DNA of 54,837 nucleotides from Candidatus Mediterraneibacter guildfordensis (GCA_019112735.1 DXIS01000025.1:1-54837), one strand, 5' to 3'. Counted from the stretch's first letter, positions 41,494 to 50,513 are shown. A program made the numbers and translations. The notes: generated by a model not told the origin, from the sequence alone.

Positions 41494-41588
41494 AAAAAAA
41501 GTCAGAATCCCCCTCTCGGAAATTCTGACGTCTTTGTCACATTTTTTCAATTTCAGTTTACTATACCCGAATTTTCCCGTTTTGTAAA
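41494..41588 (-). promoter_or_regulatory. gltB promoter and terminator-containing leader
   Basis: Minus-strand promoter TTTACA (41588-41583), 17-nt spacer, TATAGT (41565-41560). In the leader TGAC-AAAGAC-GTCA (41539-41526) is a hexaloop hairpin. Its 3' arm GTCA starts the 5' arm of a 12-bp terminator stem (41529-41518 with 41512-41501, loop 5 nt) followed by T7 (41500-41494). The hairpins are mutually exclusive, and about 64 nt remain to the gltB start. Confidence 0.72.
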
Positions 41589-41616
41589 CCCCGGAAATGA
41601 AATTTCCAAAAAATGA

Positions 41617-41698
41617 TTGACAATCAGCCGGAACCGGGAATATACTATGGAGCATGAAAAGCAAAGGCGCTTTGGGTTGGTCCCAGAGCGCCCTTTTT
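41617..41698 (+). promoter_or_regulatory. purF promoter and terminator-containing leader
   Basis: Promoter TTGACA (41617-41622), 18-nt spacer, TATACT (41641-41646). The leader begins with AAAGC-AAAGGC-GCTTT (41658-41673), a 5-bp hairpin with hexaloop AAAGGC. Its 3' arm GCTTT lies within the 5' arm of an 11-bp terminator (41666-41676 with 41682-41692, loop TTGGT) followed by CTTTTT. It mirrors the amtB and gltB leaders. Confidence 0.72.
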
Positions 41699-41717
41699 CA
41701 TTTTAAGGAGAATCTAT

Positions 41718-43106
41718 ATGGAACTTTTACATCAGGACAAATTAAAAGAAGCCTGCGGCGTCTTCGGCATCTACGATACGGACGGCGGTGCGGCGGCTCA
41801 TTCCATCTACATGGGGCTCAATGCCCTGCAGCACCGCGGCCAGGAATCCTGCGGCATCGCAGTCTGCGATACAAGCGGCCCCAAAGGAAATATCCAGTGC
41901 CGCCGCGGAATGGGACTTGTAAATGAAGTCTTCCATGAAGAAGACCTGGAAAAGCTGCCCGGCAATCTCGGAGTCGGACACGTCCGCTACTCCACCACCG
42001 GAGCACCGGAACTGAAAAACGCCCAGCCGCTGGTCATGAATTACATAAAGGGCACCCTCGCCCTGGCGCACAACGGCAACCTGGTCAACGCCGGCGCGCT
42101 CCGGAAGAACCTGGAACAAAACGGCGCCATCTTCCACACCGATACGGACTCTGAAGTGATCGCATACTGCATCGCCAGAGAACGTGTCCATACAAAAACC
42201 GTGGAGGAGGCCGTCCTGAATACAGCCCGCCTGATCCGGGGCGCCTACGCCCTGGTCATCGCCAGCCCCCGGAAGCTGACCGCCATCCGCGATCCGCTCG
42301 GCATCAAACCGCTCTGTCTGGGGAAAAAAGGCTCCGCCTATGTGATCGCCTCGGAAGACTGTGCGCTCCGGACCGTCGGCGCGGAATTTCTCCGGGACAT
42401 CCGCCCGGGCGAAATGATCACGGTCACAGGGAGCAAGGTCATTTCCAATACGGAACTGTGTCAGGAAAAGCAGGCGCACTGCATCTTTGAATACATTTAC
42501 TTCGCAAGGCTTGACAGCACCCTGGACGGGATCAATATCTATGACGCCCGGATCCGTGCAGGCGCCGCCCTGGCGCAGTCATTTCCGGCCGATGCCGATC
42601 TGGTGTGCGGCGTTCCGGACTCCGGCGTCCCTGCGGCAAAAGGCTATTCTGAAGCGTCCGGCATCCCGTTCGGACTGGCCTTTTACAAAAACAGCTATGT
42701 GGGCAGGACATTTATCAAACCCACCCAGGAGGAACGGGTGAACAGCGTTCATCTGAAACTGTCCGTCCTGAAATCCGTGGTGAACGGAAAGCGTCTGGTG
42801 CTGGTGGACGACTCCATCGTCCGGGGCACGACCATCTCCCGCCTGATCCGGATGCTGAAGGAAGCCGGCGCCCTGAGCGTCCATGTGCGCATCAGTTCCC
42901 CGCCCTTCCTCCATCCCTGCTACTTCGGAACGGACGTCCCGTCGAACCGGCAGCTCATCGCATCCTCCCATTCAACAGAGGAGATCCGGGAAATGATCGG
43001 CGCGGACTCCCTCGCCTATATGCGGATCGAAGACCTGCAGGCCATGGCCGGGGATCTGCCGCTGTGCAGAGCCTGTTTCGACGGCCATTATCCGATGAAG
43101 ATCTGA
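41718..43106 (+). CDS. purF: Amidophosphoribosyltransferase
   Basis: A 462-residue enzyme making phosphoribosylamine from PRPP and glutamine, the first step of purine synthesis. N-terminal glutaminase with catalytic Cys13 (EACGVFGIY) after a short propeptide, HRGQESCG and GVGHVRYST motifs; C-terminal phosphoribosyltransferase domain with the PRPP loop VLVDDSIVRGTT. Cysteines near the C-terminus (HPCYFGTD, PLCRACFDG) match the Fe-S-containing B. subtilis type. AAGGAG precedes the ATG. It is clustered with glutamine-using asnB rather than other pur genes, divergent from gltB. Confidence 0.96.
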   Translation: MELLHQDKLKEACGVFGIYDTDGGAAAHSIYMGLNALQHRGQESCGIAVCDTSGPKGNIQCRRGMGLVNEVFHEEDLEKLPGNLGVGHVRYSTTGAPELKNAQPLVMNYIKGTLALAHNGNLVNAGALRKNLEQNGAIFHTDTDSEVIAYCIARERVHTKTVEEAVLNTARLIRGAYALVIASPRKLTAIRDPLGIKPLCLGKKGSAYVIASEDCALRTVGAEFLRDIRPGEMITVTGSKVISNTELCQEKQAHCIFEYIYFARLDSTLDGINIYDARIRAGAALAQSFPADADLVCGVPDSGVPAAKGYSEASGIPFGLAFYKNSYVGRTFIKPTQEERVNSVHLKLSVLKSVVNGKRLVLVDDSIVRGTTISRLIRMLKEAGALSVHVRISSPPFLHPCYFGTDVPSNRQLIASSHSTEEIREMIGADSLAYMRIEDLQAMAGDLPLCRACFDGHYPMKI

Positions 43107-43164
43107 GAAAGACATCCAGTTCTCAGCTCATCCATATATACAGAACAGAAAGAAGGTATCAGCT

Positions 43165-44748
43165 ATGTGTACGATCATGTGTTACTGCTCGTCCGGAGCA
43201 GATTACGGCCGCTTTGCCGGCGGACTTTCAAGAACCATTTCCCGTGGACCCGACGCCTCCAGGATCATTGACACCGGCGCCGGGCTCATGGGCTTCCAGC
43301 GCCTGTCCATCATGGGCCTTACAAAAGAAGGCATGCAGCCCTTTACCCTGCACGGAAACTTCCTTGTCTGCAATGGCGAGATCTACGGCTTCCGCCCGGT
43401 GAAGGACGAACTGATCCGGAAAGGCTATACATTTGCCAGCGACAGTGACTGCGAGATCCTGCTGCCCCTTTATGAAGAGATAGGTACGGATATGTTTGCC
43501 CGGCTGGATGCGGAATTCGCCCTGGTCCTCTACGACGCCAGGGCCAAATCCTGGATCGCCGCAAGAGATCCCATTGGCATCCGCCCGCTCTTCTACGGCT
43601 ACGACCGGGACGGCAATATCCTCTTTGCCAGCGAAGCCAAGAACCTGGAAGGCCTGGTAGACGAGATCTTTCCTTTCCCGCCCGGACATTATTATAAAGA
43701 CGGGGAATTCATCTGCTATCGGGATATTACGGCCGTTCCGGAAGTCTGCCACGACGACTTGGATACAATCTGCCGCAACATTCACGACCGCCTCATCGCC
43801 GGCGTAAAAAAGCGACTGGATTCCGACGCACCCATGGGCTTTCTCTTAAGCGGCGGCCTGGATTCCTCCCTCGTGTGCGCCATCGCCGCTTCTGTTTTTG
43901 AGAAACCGATCCGCACCTTTGCCATCGGTATGGAGACCGACGCCATCGACCTGAAATACGCCCGCGAAGCCGCTGAATATATCGGCAGCGAGCACACGGA
44001 AGTCTTCATCACCCGGGACCAGGTGATCGAAGCCCTGCCTGAAGTCATCAAAGCGCTCGGCACCTATGACATCACCACCATCCGTGCTTCCATGGGCATG
44101 TATCTGCTCTGCAAAGCGATCCACGAGACAACAGACGTCCGCGTCCTGCTGACCGGGGAAATCTCGGATGAACTGTTCGGTTATAAATATACGGATTTCG
44201 CCCCGTCCCCGGAGGAATTCCAGAAAGAATCCGTGAAACGGGTAAAAGAACTGTACATGTACGATGTGCTCCGTGCGGACCGCTGCATCAGCGTCCACTC
44301 CATGGAGGCCCGGGTGCCCTTCGGCGACCTGGACTTCGCCTCCTATGTGATGGCCATTGACCCGGCGAAAAAAATGAACACTTACAACAAAGGGAAATAT
44401 CTGCTGCGCCGGGCATTTGAAAAAGACGCCATCCTTCCGCATTCCATCCTGATGCGGGAGAAAGCCGCCTTCTCCGACGCGGTCGGCCACTCCATGGTGG
44501 ATGACCTGAAAGAATATGCAGAATCCGTCTACACCGACGGAGAATTCGCAGAAAAAGCGGCACGCTACAGCTATGCCGCTCCGTTTACAAAAGAATCCCT
44601 CCTGTACCGGGAGATCTTCGAATCCTTCTATCCCGGCCAGGTGCACATGATCAAAGATTTCTGGATGCCAAATAAAGAATGGGAAGGATGCGATGTAAGC
44701 GATCCCTCCGCCCGGGTCCTGTCAAACTACGGGGCCAGCGGGGTTTAA
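43165..44748 (+). CDS. asnB: Glutamine-dependent asparagine synthetase
   Basis: A 527-residue AsnB: N-terminal class II glutaminase with nucleophile Cys2 (MCTIMCY), RGPDAS and CNGEIYGF motifs, then the ATP-pyrophosphatase synthetase domain with LLSGGLDSSL and TGEISDELFGYKYT. It transfers the amide of glutamine to aspartate through beta-aspartyl-AMP. It sits 58 nt after purF without an obvious promoter or terminator between, so it is probably co-transcribed and subject to the purF leader. A strong terminator follows. Confidence 0.96.
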   Translation: MCTIMCYCSSGADYGRFAGGLSRTISRGPDASRIIDTGAGLMGFQRLSIMGLTKEGMQPFTLHGNFLVCNGEIYGFRPVKDELIRKGYTFASDSDCEILLPLYEEIGTDMFARLDAEFALVLYDARAKSWIAARDPIGIRPLFYGYDRDGNILFASEAKNLEGLVDEIFPFPPGHYYKDGEFICYRDITAVPEVCHDDLDTICRNIHDRLIAGVKKRLDSDAPMGFLLSGGLDSSLVCAIAASVFEKPIRTFAIGMETDAIDLKYAREAAEYIGSEHTEVFITRDQVIEALPEVIKALGTYDITTIRASMGMYLLCKAIHETTDVRVLLTGEISDELFGYKYTDFAPSPEEFQKESVKRVKELYMYDVLRADRCISVHSMEARVPFGDLDFASYVMAIDPAKKMNTYNKGKYLLRRAFEKDAILPHSILMREKAAFSDAVGHSMVDDLKEYAESVYTDGEFAEKAARYSYAAPFTKESLLYREIFESFYPGQVHMIKDFWMPNKEWEGCDVSDPSARVLSNYGASGV

Positions 44749-44772
44749 TATATACCACTTTCTTTCTATTGC

Positions 44773-44807
44773 CCGGCAGGTGTTTTTCCTGCCGGGCTTA
44801 ATTTTGG
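44773..44807. terminator. Terminator after asnB
   Basis: GCCCGGCAGG (44773-44782) pairs perfectly with CCTGCCGGGC (44790-44799) over a 7-nt loop, followed by TTAATTTT. It lies between convergent asnB and the GNAT gene. Confidence 0.88.
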
Positions 44808-44810
44808 ATC

Positions 44811-45236
44811 TCACAAGATTGACTTTACCATTTTAATATGCGGGCAGTGCTCTTCCATGAATACTTCCCCCACGGCAGCAAACCCCGATTTCTCATAAAA
44901 TCCGGCAGCCTGTACCTGTGCCGCCAGACTGAGTTCCAGAGCGCCTTCAAGTCCGGCCTGCCGCTCCGCTTCGCGGAGGATGAGCTGTCCGTAATGCCGC
45001 TTGCGGAATTCCTTTAAAACCGCGATCCGCCCGACGATATAGCATTTCCCGTCCCCGTCCGGATAGTACCGGCATACTGCCGCCGGCCTGTCGTCATCCG
45101 TATAAAGGACGATGTGCTTTGATATCCTGTCTGTATCATCAAACTCATCTTTGAATCCCTGCTCTTCCATAAAAACCGATCTGCGGATAAATGCCGCGTC
45201 CTCCGGCAGTGAATCATAGGTTCTGAAATATTCCAT
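44811..45236 (-). CDS. GNAT-family N-acetyltransferase
   Basis: A 141-residue GNAT protein of the ElaA-like type. The acetyl-CoA-binding region is VGRIAVLKEFRKRHYGQLIL (about 68-87), with QVQAAGFYEKSGFAAVGEVF as the second conserved block and a late HIKM. The substrate is not known. It is a single gene, convergent with asnB, and divergent from the response regulator at 45439. Confidence 0.88.
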   Translation of the reverse strand: MEYFRTYDSLPEDAAFIRRSVFMEEQGFKDEFDDTDRISKHIVLYTDDDRPAAVCRYYPDGDGKCYIVGRIAVLKEFRKRHYGQLILREAERQAGLEGALELSLAAQVQAAGFYEKSGFAAVGEVFMEEHCPHIKMVKSIL

Positions 45237-45360
45237 TTATTAGTCACCTGTCTTTCATTTTCTCAGATACTTTTCAGCTTATAAGAAAATGCATGCTTTT
45301 TCAAGAGACTTTTGATGAATTCTAATTCCTGACTTCAGATTTCGACTATTATTTTCTGCC

Positions 45361-45389
45361 TTGTATTCTTCAAAGTGACAAACTATAAT
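45361..45389 (+). promoter_or_regulatory. Promoter of the VanR-like regulator gene
   Basis: TTGTAT (45361-45366), 17-nt spacer, TATAAT (45384-45389). The transcript would start near 45396, which excludes a translation start at the ATG 45388 and supports the GTG at 45439. Confidence 0.75.
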
Positions 45390-45438
45390 GATAGAAGTTG
45401 TCAACTGTTACTTCATTGAGGGAAGGGAGGCTGCAGAA

Positions 45439-46104
45439 GTGAATCGCATTTTACTTTTAGAAGATGATGAAGCGCTGGGGCGCGGAATCTGTATGGCGCT
45501 GGAAACGCCGGACTGTACAGTTACTCATTGCGCTACCTGTCTCCAGACGACAGATATTTTGCAGAATATGGTCTTTGACTTACTGATCTTAGATATCAAT
45601 CTGCCGGATGGCAGCGGACTGGACCTGCTGAGGGCGCTGCGGCAGAATGGCGACTTGACGCCTGCAATCCTGCTTACGGCCAATGATCTGGAACTGGATG
45701 AAGTCACAGGCCTGGAAGCCGGGGCGGACGACTATATCACAAAGCCTTTTTCTCTGGCTGTACTCCGGGCAAGAGTAAACGCCCGGCTGAGGCGCTCCGC
45801 TCCCGCAAATCAGGATCGGATTGAACTGAGCGGATTCATCTTTGACTTTGCCAGGATGGAGTATTCTAAAGACGGAGGTCTCATCGACCTTTCCCGGACA
45901 GAACAGCGGCTGCTGCGCCTGCTGGTGGAGAACCGGGGACGTACCCTGCCAAGAGAACTTCTGCTGGAAAAGGTGTGGGACGGCGGTGAATTCGTGGATG
46001 AGAACGCCTTGTCGGTAGCCGTGCGGCGGCTCCGCGCCAAATTGGGAGACGCTCCGATCAAAACTGTGTACGGGGTTGGCTACACCTGGGAGGTGGAACG
46101 ATGA
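45439..46104 (+). CDS. OmpR-family response regulator of an ABC-transporter module
   Basis: A 221-residue regulator with receiver (LLEDDEALG, phosphoacceptor Asp in LLILDINLPDGSG, KPF) and winged-helix domain ending VYGVGYTWEV. GTG 45439 is chosen: GGGAGG lies 8 nt upstream and the receiver starts there. The stop overlaps the kinase start by 4 nt. It resembles regulators that control antimicrobial-peptide ABC transporters (BceR/VanR type). A candidate binding palindrome lies before the ABC gene at 47024-47056. Confidence 0.9.
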   Translation: MNRILLLEDDEALGRGICMALETPDCTVTHCATCLQTTDILQNMVFDLLILDINLPDGSGLDLLRALRQNGDLTPAILLTANDLELDEVTGLEAGADDYITKPFSLAVLRARVNARLRRSAPANQDRIELSGFIFDFARMEYSKDGGLIDLSRTEQRLLRLLVENRGRTLPRELLLEKVWDGGEFVDENALSVAVRRLRAKLGDAPIKTVYGVGYTWEVER

Positions 46105-47015
46105 ACGGCCTTTTCTGGGCGCTGACGGCCCTGGCTGTTGCGGGCGCTGCTTTTGGTCTGTGGCAGTGGTTCCGGCGGCGGCGCACCCTCCGGCAGCTGA
46201 ACATCATGCTGGATCGCGCCATTGCCGGAGGCTTTACTGAGGAACGTTTTGATGAGACAGAAATGTCTGCTCTGGAGGGAAAGCTGGCCCGGTTCCTGCG
46301 TGGCTCCGCCCATGCACAAAAAACGGTGGAAAGAGAACAGGCCGCTGTAAAGACGCTGATCGCCGACATCTCTCACCAGACACGTACGCCAATCTCTAAT
46401 TTACTTTTATATGGCTCGCTTCTTATGGAAAGCGACCTGCCGCCGCAGCAGCAGGAACAGGCACGTGCGATCATGGTCCAGGGAGAAAAATTATCTTTTC
46501 TCATTCAGACCATGGTGAAGGCATCCAGGCTTGAAACAGGGATCGTGGTTCCGTCGCCATCCTGCCATTCTGTGGGAACACTGTTAGAAGAAGCCGCGGA
46601 ACAGGAAGCACAGGCGGCGCGGGAAAAAGAAATTGCGCTGCAGGTGATTCCCTTTGACGGGACAGCAGCCTATGATCCCCGATGGACAGGTGAGGCTCTT
46701 GGCAATGTGGTAAACAATGCGGTAAAATACACGCCTGCCGGTGGAACTGTAACGATCTGCGCTCAAATGCTGGACGGATTCTGCCGGATAGACGTAACAG
46801 ATTCCGGCCCCGGTATCCCGGAAAAAGAACAGGGTGAAATCTTCAACCGATTCTACCGGAGCGCGCGGACACGTACCGCTGAAGGGCTGGGACTTGGTCT
46901 CTACCTGGCCAGGGAGATTTTAACCCTTCAGGGCGGTTACATCAAAGTATCCTCCGTGCCTGGAGACGGGAGCACTTTTTCACTGTATCTGCCGCGGGAG
47001 CTGAATCGCATGTAA
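46101..47015 (+). CDS. Sensor histidine kinase with single N-terminal membrane segment
   Basis: A 304-residue kinase with one membrane span at residues 4-24, a short linker, the H box ADISHQTRTPISNL, N box NVVNNAVKYTP, G1 DSGPGIPEKE and G2 GLGLGLYLA. It lacks an extracellular sensor domain, so the stimulus is probably relayed by the neighbouring transporter, as in Bce-type systems. It is translationally coupled to the response regulator. Confidence 0.9.
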   Translation: MNGLFWALTALAVAGAAFGLWQWFRRRRTLRQLNIMLDRAIAGGFTEERFDETEMSALEGKLARFLRGSAHAQKTVEREQAAVKTLIADISHQTRTPISNLLLYGSLLMESDLPPQQQEQARAIMVQGEKLSFLIQTMVKASRLETGIVVPSPSCHSVGTLLEEAAEQEAQAAREKEIALQVIPFDGTAAYDPRWTGEALGNVVNNAVKYTPAGGTVTICAQMLDGFCRIDVTDSGPGIPEKEQGEIFNRFYRSARTRTAEGLGLGLYLAREILTLQGGYIKVSSVPGDGSTFSLYLPRELNRM

Positions 47016-47023
47016 AAACGGGA

Positions 47024-47112
47024 AATCTTTCAATTCTGTTAGATTTGAGAAAGATTCAGGAAAGAATATTATGGTAAAGTCTGTATTGTCAAAAAGCAAT
47101 ACAGATTTTTTT
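47024..47112 (+). promoter_or_regulatory. ABC transporter promoter, dyad and leader hairpin
   Basis: TTGAGA (47045-47050), 16-nt spacer, TATTAT (47067-47072). AATCTTTC (47024-47031) and GAAAGATT (47049-47056) are perfect inverted repeats touching the -35, a candidate response-regulator site. Directly after the expected start, TCTGTATTG (47080-47088) pairs with CAATACAGA (47097-47105), followed by T7 (47106-47112): an intrinsic-terminator shape just 12 nt before the start codon. Confidence 0.65.
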
Positions 47113-47124
47113 CTGGAGGAAAAC

Positions 47125-47796
47125 ATGATGAATATTTTGGAAACCAGGAACCTGAAAAAATATTACGGAAAAGGTGATACGCTGGTGAAAGCACTGGACG
47201 GAGTAGACCTCAATGTAGAGGACGGGGAGTTCGTAGCGATCGTGGGAACTTCCGGCTCCGGCAAGTCCACTCTTCTCCATATGCTGGGCGGCCTGGACCG
47301 CCCGACTTCCGGTACTGTCATTGTGGATGGAAAGGATATTTTCTCCCTGAAAGATGAGGCCCTCACCATCTTCCGCCGGCGCAGGATCGGCTTTGTGTTC
47401 CAGAGTTTTAACCTGGTGCCGGTGCTCACCGTACGGGAAAATATTGTCCTGCCCATCCAGCTGGACGGCGGCAGGGTGGATGAAAACTATGTAGGCCAGG
47501 TGGTGGCCGCCCTGGGACTGGAGAAGAAGCTTGACAACCTGCCCGGCCAGCTCTCCGGCGGCCAGCAGCAGCGGGTAGCCATCGCCCGGGCACTCGCTGC
47601 AAAACCCGCCATACTCCTGGCTGACGAACCTACCGGAAACCTGGACAGCCGCACAAGCCAGGATGTCCTCTCTCTGATGAAAGTAACCGGGCGCAAATTT
47701 GCCCAGACAATGGTCATGATCACACACAATGAAGAAATTGCCCAGCTTGCAGACCGGATCGTACGCATCGAGGACGGCCGGATCATGACGCGGTAA
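47125..47796 (+). CDS. ABC transporter ATP-binding protein (BceA/MacB type)
   Basis: A 223-residue ATPase with Walker A GTSGSGKST, Q-loop FVFQSFNLVPVLT, signature LSGGQQQRVA, Walker B ILLADEPTGNLD and the switch His in VMITHN. ATG 47125 has CTGGAGGA upstream; the ATG at 47071 precedes the leader hairpin and is rejected. It is followed by a large FtsX-type permease, giving a peptide-sensing or detoxifying exporter of the antimicrobial-peptide class. Confidence 0.94.
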   Translation: MMNILETRNLKKYYGKGDTLVKALDGVDLNVEDGEFVAIVGTSGSGKSTLLHMLGGLDRPTSGTVIVDGKDIFSLKDEALTIFRRRRIGFVFQSFNLVPVLTVRENIVLPIQLDGGRVDENYVGQVVAALGLEKKLDNLPGQLSGGQQQRVAIARALAAKPAILLADEPTGNLDSRTSQDVLSLMKVTGRKFAQTMVMITHNEEIAQLADRIVRIEDGRIMTR

Positions 47797-47809
47797 GGAG
47801 GTGAAGGTC

Positions 47810-50464
47810 GTGAAAGTTTCAAATCGAAAATGTATCCGCCATCTGGCCTGGAAGAGTCTTCTGGCCAGCCGCACCCGGAACCTTATCGCCATCGCAGCCA
47901 TCGCCCTGACAGCCGTGCTGTTTACTTCTCTCTTTACGATCGCCCTCTCCATCAACGAAGGGTTCCAGCAGTCGAATTTCCGTCAGGCGGGCGGCTTCTC
48001 CCACGGCGGGTTCAAATACATCACCAAGGAACAGGCAGAAGAACTGCGGGCAGACCCGCTCATCGACCAGTGGGGGATGCGGCGCTTCCTGGGGATGCCC
48101 ACCGATGTACCCTTCAACAAGTCCCATGTGGAAATAAGCTGGTGCGACGCCAACGAAGCCCACTGGATGTACTGCGACCCCATTGAGGGTTCTCTGCCGG
48201 AGGAAGGCACAGACCAGGCTGCCACCGACACCCGCGTGCTGGAGCTGCTGGGCATCGAACCGGAGATCGGCGCGAAATTCACCCTTACCTTCGATGTAGA
48301 CGGGCAGGAGACCACCCAGAGCTTCACCCTCTGCGGCTGGTGGGAGTACGACGAAGCCATCGTAGCCAACCATGTCCTGGTCCCCGAGAGCCGGGTGGAC
48401 GCCGTCCTCGCCGAGGTGGGCGTAGATCCCAACGCCCCCGAAGATACCATGACCGGCGTCTGGAACCTGGACGTAATGCTGAAAAGCGGGTCCCGGCATA
48501 TCGAACAGGATCTGGACCAGATCCTGGAAAATCACGGTTACCAGAGTGAAACCGCCGGAGACAGCTACATTAACACCGGCGTCAACTGGGGCTACACCGG
48601 CGCCAGGATCTCCGACATTGCCGACCCGACGGCGGTCATTGCCATCGCCGCCATGGCTCTGCTCATCATCTTCACCGGCTACCTCATCATCTATAATGTA
48701 TTTCAAATCTCCGTGGCCGGAGATATCCGCTTTTACGGTCTGCTCAAAACCATCGGCACCACGCCCCGCCAGCTGCGGCGGATCATCCGCCTGCAGGCGC
48801 TGGCCCTCTCCGCCGCCGGCATCCCCATTGGCCTGGTGACCGGCTGGCTGATCGGCGGACGGTTGACGCCGGTCATCGTGACCCGGCTCAACGGCGTGGA
48901 AGCGGTTACTTCCGTGAGTCCCTGGATCTTCCTCAGTGCAGGTTTATTTGCCCTGTTTACAGTACTTATCTCCTGCCGTAAGCCGGGCAGGATGGCCGCA
49001 AAGGTCTCCCCGGTAGAAGCGGTGCGCTACGCCGAAGGCGGCGGAAAAACCCGCGCCAAGGGCCGGAAGACCAGAAAGGTGAACCCTTTCACCATGGCCT
49101 GGGCCAACCTGGGCCGCAGCAAGGGCAAAACCGCGGTGACGGTGCTTTCGCTGTCCCTGGCGGTGGTGCTGCTGACCGTGACGGTGAACTTTGCCGGTGG
49201 CTTTGATATGGATAAGTATGTGTCCAATTTCACGGCCAGCGACTTTATCGTGGCCAACGCGGGCAAGTTCCAGACCAGTACCCTGTTCAGTGCGGAGCAG
49301 GCTTTGCCCCGGTCTGCCATCGAAGCCATCAACGCCCGAGGCGGCGTGACGGAAAGCGGCGTGGTGTACGGCATGACCGCACCGGCGCTGGAATATGTCA
49401 CCAAGGACTGGTTCCGGCAGAACAGGCAGTCTTTCTACACCCCGGAAGAGATGGAAAACCTGATCCGTCTGACTGACAAAAACGAGGCAGGCGACCTGGC
49501 CTCCAGCGTGCAGCTCTCCGGCATGAGCGCTTTTGCACTGGACCATCTGACCGTACTGGAAGGCAATCTCTCTGCCCTCTATGAACCGGACAGCAGGAAC
49601 ATCGCCGCAGTATACGCCGAGGATGAATACGGCAACGCCGACAGGAACAGCCACTGGGCCCGGCTTGGAGACACCGTGACCGTGCGATATGTGGAAAAAT
49701 TCGAATACTACGACCCTGACACCGGCGATGTCTGGGCCGACCCGGAGGACATCCCTGACGGAGCCAGCTATGTGGAGCGACCGGTGAAATACCGGGACGT
49801 GGACTACACTGTGGCCGCCCTGGTGACGGTGCCCTCCGCCCTCAGCTACCGCTACTACGGTTCCGATGAGTTCATCCTGAACGATCAGACCTTTGTGCAG
49901 GACACCGGAACAGACAGCATCATGTACTACGCCTTCGATACCACGGATGAGTCGAATGCGGATATGGAGACCTTTCTGTCAGACTACACGGAGAATGTAA
50001 ATCCGGAGCTGGACTACGAGAGCAAAGCCACCTATGCCGGAGAGTTTGAGAGCATGCGGTCCATGTTCCTGCTCCTGGGCGGGGCGCTGAGCTTTATCGT
50101 GGGACTGGTCGGCGTGCTGAACTTCTTTAACGCCATCCTTACCGGCATCATCGCCCGCCAGAGGGAACTTGCAGTACTCCAGGCCGTCGGTATGACCGGA
50201 AAACAGCTGCGCGCCATGCTGATATGCGAAGGGCTCTTATATGCTCTCGGGGCGGCAGGACTGGCTCTGCTGCTGACGCTGGTGCTTGGGCCTGTAGCCT
50301 TCCGGGCGGTGGAGGGGCTGTTCTGGTTCTTCACTTACCGCATGAACCTTACACCATTCCTGCTGATCATCCCGCTGTTCGCCCTGCTGGGGGCCGGAAT
50401 CCCCGCTCTCACGGTACGGGCGGCAAAACGCCGCACCATAGTAGAACGGCTGAGAATGGAATAA
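47810..50464 (+). CDS. Large FtsX-domain ABC permease
   Basis: An 884-residue permease: N-terminal span (about 22-45), an extracellular region, an FtsX domain with three spans (about 280-400), a second span near 435, a large extracellular domain (about 460-740), and a second FtsX set at the C-terminus (about 755-880). GTG 47810 is chosen, 5 nt after AAGGAGGTGA; GTG 47801 is inside that ribosome site. The layout fits MacB/YtrF-like two-FtsX exporters partnered with the ATPase upstream. Substrate unknown, likely a peptide antibiotic or lipid-linked compound. Confidence 0.9.
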   Translation: MKVSNRKCIRHLAWKSLLASRTRNLIAIAAIALTAVLFTSLFTIALSINEGFQQSNFRQAGGFSHGGFKYITKEQAEELRADPLIDQWGMRRFLGMPTDVPFNKSHVEISWCDANEAHWMYCDPIEGSLPEEGTDQAATDTRVLELLGIEPEIGAKFTLTFDVDGQETTQSFTLCGWWEYDEAIVANHVLVPESRVDAVLAEVGVDPNAPEDTMTGVWNLDVMLKSGSRHIEQDLDQILENHGYQSETAGDSYINTGVNWGYTGARISDIADPTAVIAIAAMALLIIFTGYLIIYNVFQISVAGDIRFYGLLKTIGTTPRQLRRIIRLQALALSAAGIPIGLVTGWLIGGRLTPVIVTRLNGVEAVTSVSPWIFLSAGLFALFTVLISCRKPGRMAAKVSPVEAVRYAEGGGKTRAKGRKTRKVNPFTMAWANLGRSKGKTAVTVLSLSLAVVLLTVTVNFAGGFDMDKYVSNFTASDFIVANAGKFQTSTLFSAEQALPRSAIEAINARGGVTESGVVYGMTAPALEYVTKDWFRQNRQSFYTPEEMENLIRLTDKNEAGDLASSVQLSGMSAFALDHLTVLEGNLSALYEPDSRNIAAVYAEDEYGNADRNSHWARLGDTVTVRYVEKFEYYDPDTGDVWADPEDIPDGASYVERPVKYRDVDYTVAALVTVPSALSYRYYGSDEFILNDQTFVQDTGTDSIMYYAFDTTDESNADMETFLSDYTENVNPELDYESKATYAGEFESMRSMFLLLGGALSFIVGLVGVLNFFNAILTGIIARQRELAVLQAVGMTGKQLRAMLICEGLLYALGAAGLALLLTLVLGPVAFRAVEGLFWFFTYRMNLTPFLLIIPLFALLGAGIPALTVRAAKRRTIVERLRME

Positions 50465-50474
50465 GAATTTCACA

Positions 50475-50508
50475 GAAGAAGCGCGGACTGATATCGCCGC
50501 GCTTCTTC
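50475..50508. terminator. Hairpin terminator between permease and aldo/keto reductase genes
   Basis: GAAGAAGCGCGG (50475-50486) pairs perfectly with CCGCGCTTCTTC (50497-50508). The tail is only weakly T-rich on either side, so efficiency is uncertain; the position between convergent genes supports it. Confidence 0.65.
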
Positions 50509-50513
50509 ACACC

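Noticed and set aside
41431..41664. N-terminal extension of gltB
   Set aside because: It runs through the terminator, leader and promoter; the ATG at 41430 has an ideal ribosome site and the correct GltB start.
41654..41926. Leader peptide overlapping purF
   Set aside because: The ATG at 41654 has no ribosome site and lies within the hairpins; the frame just reads out of frame into purF.
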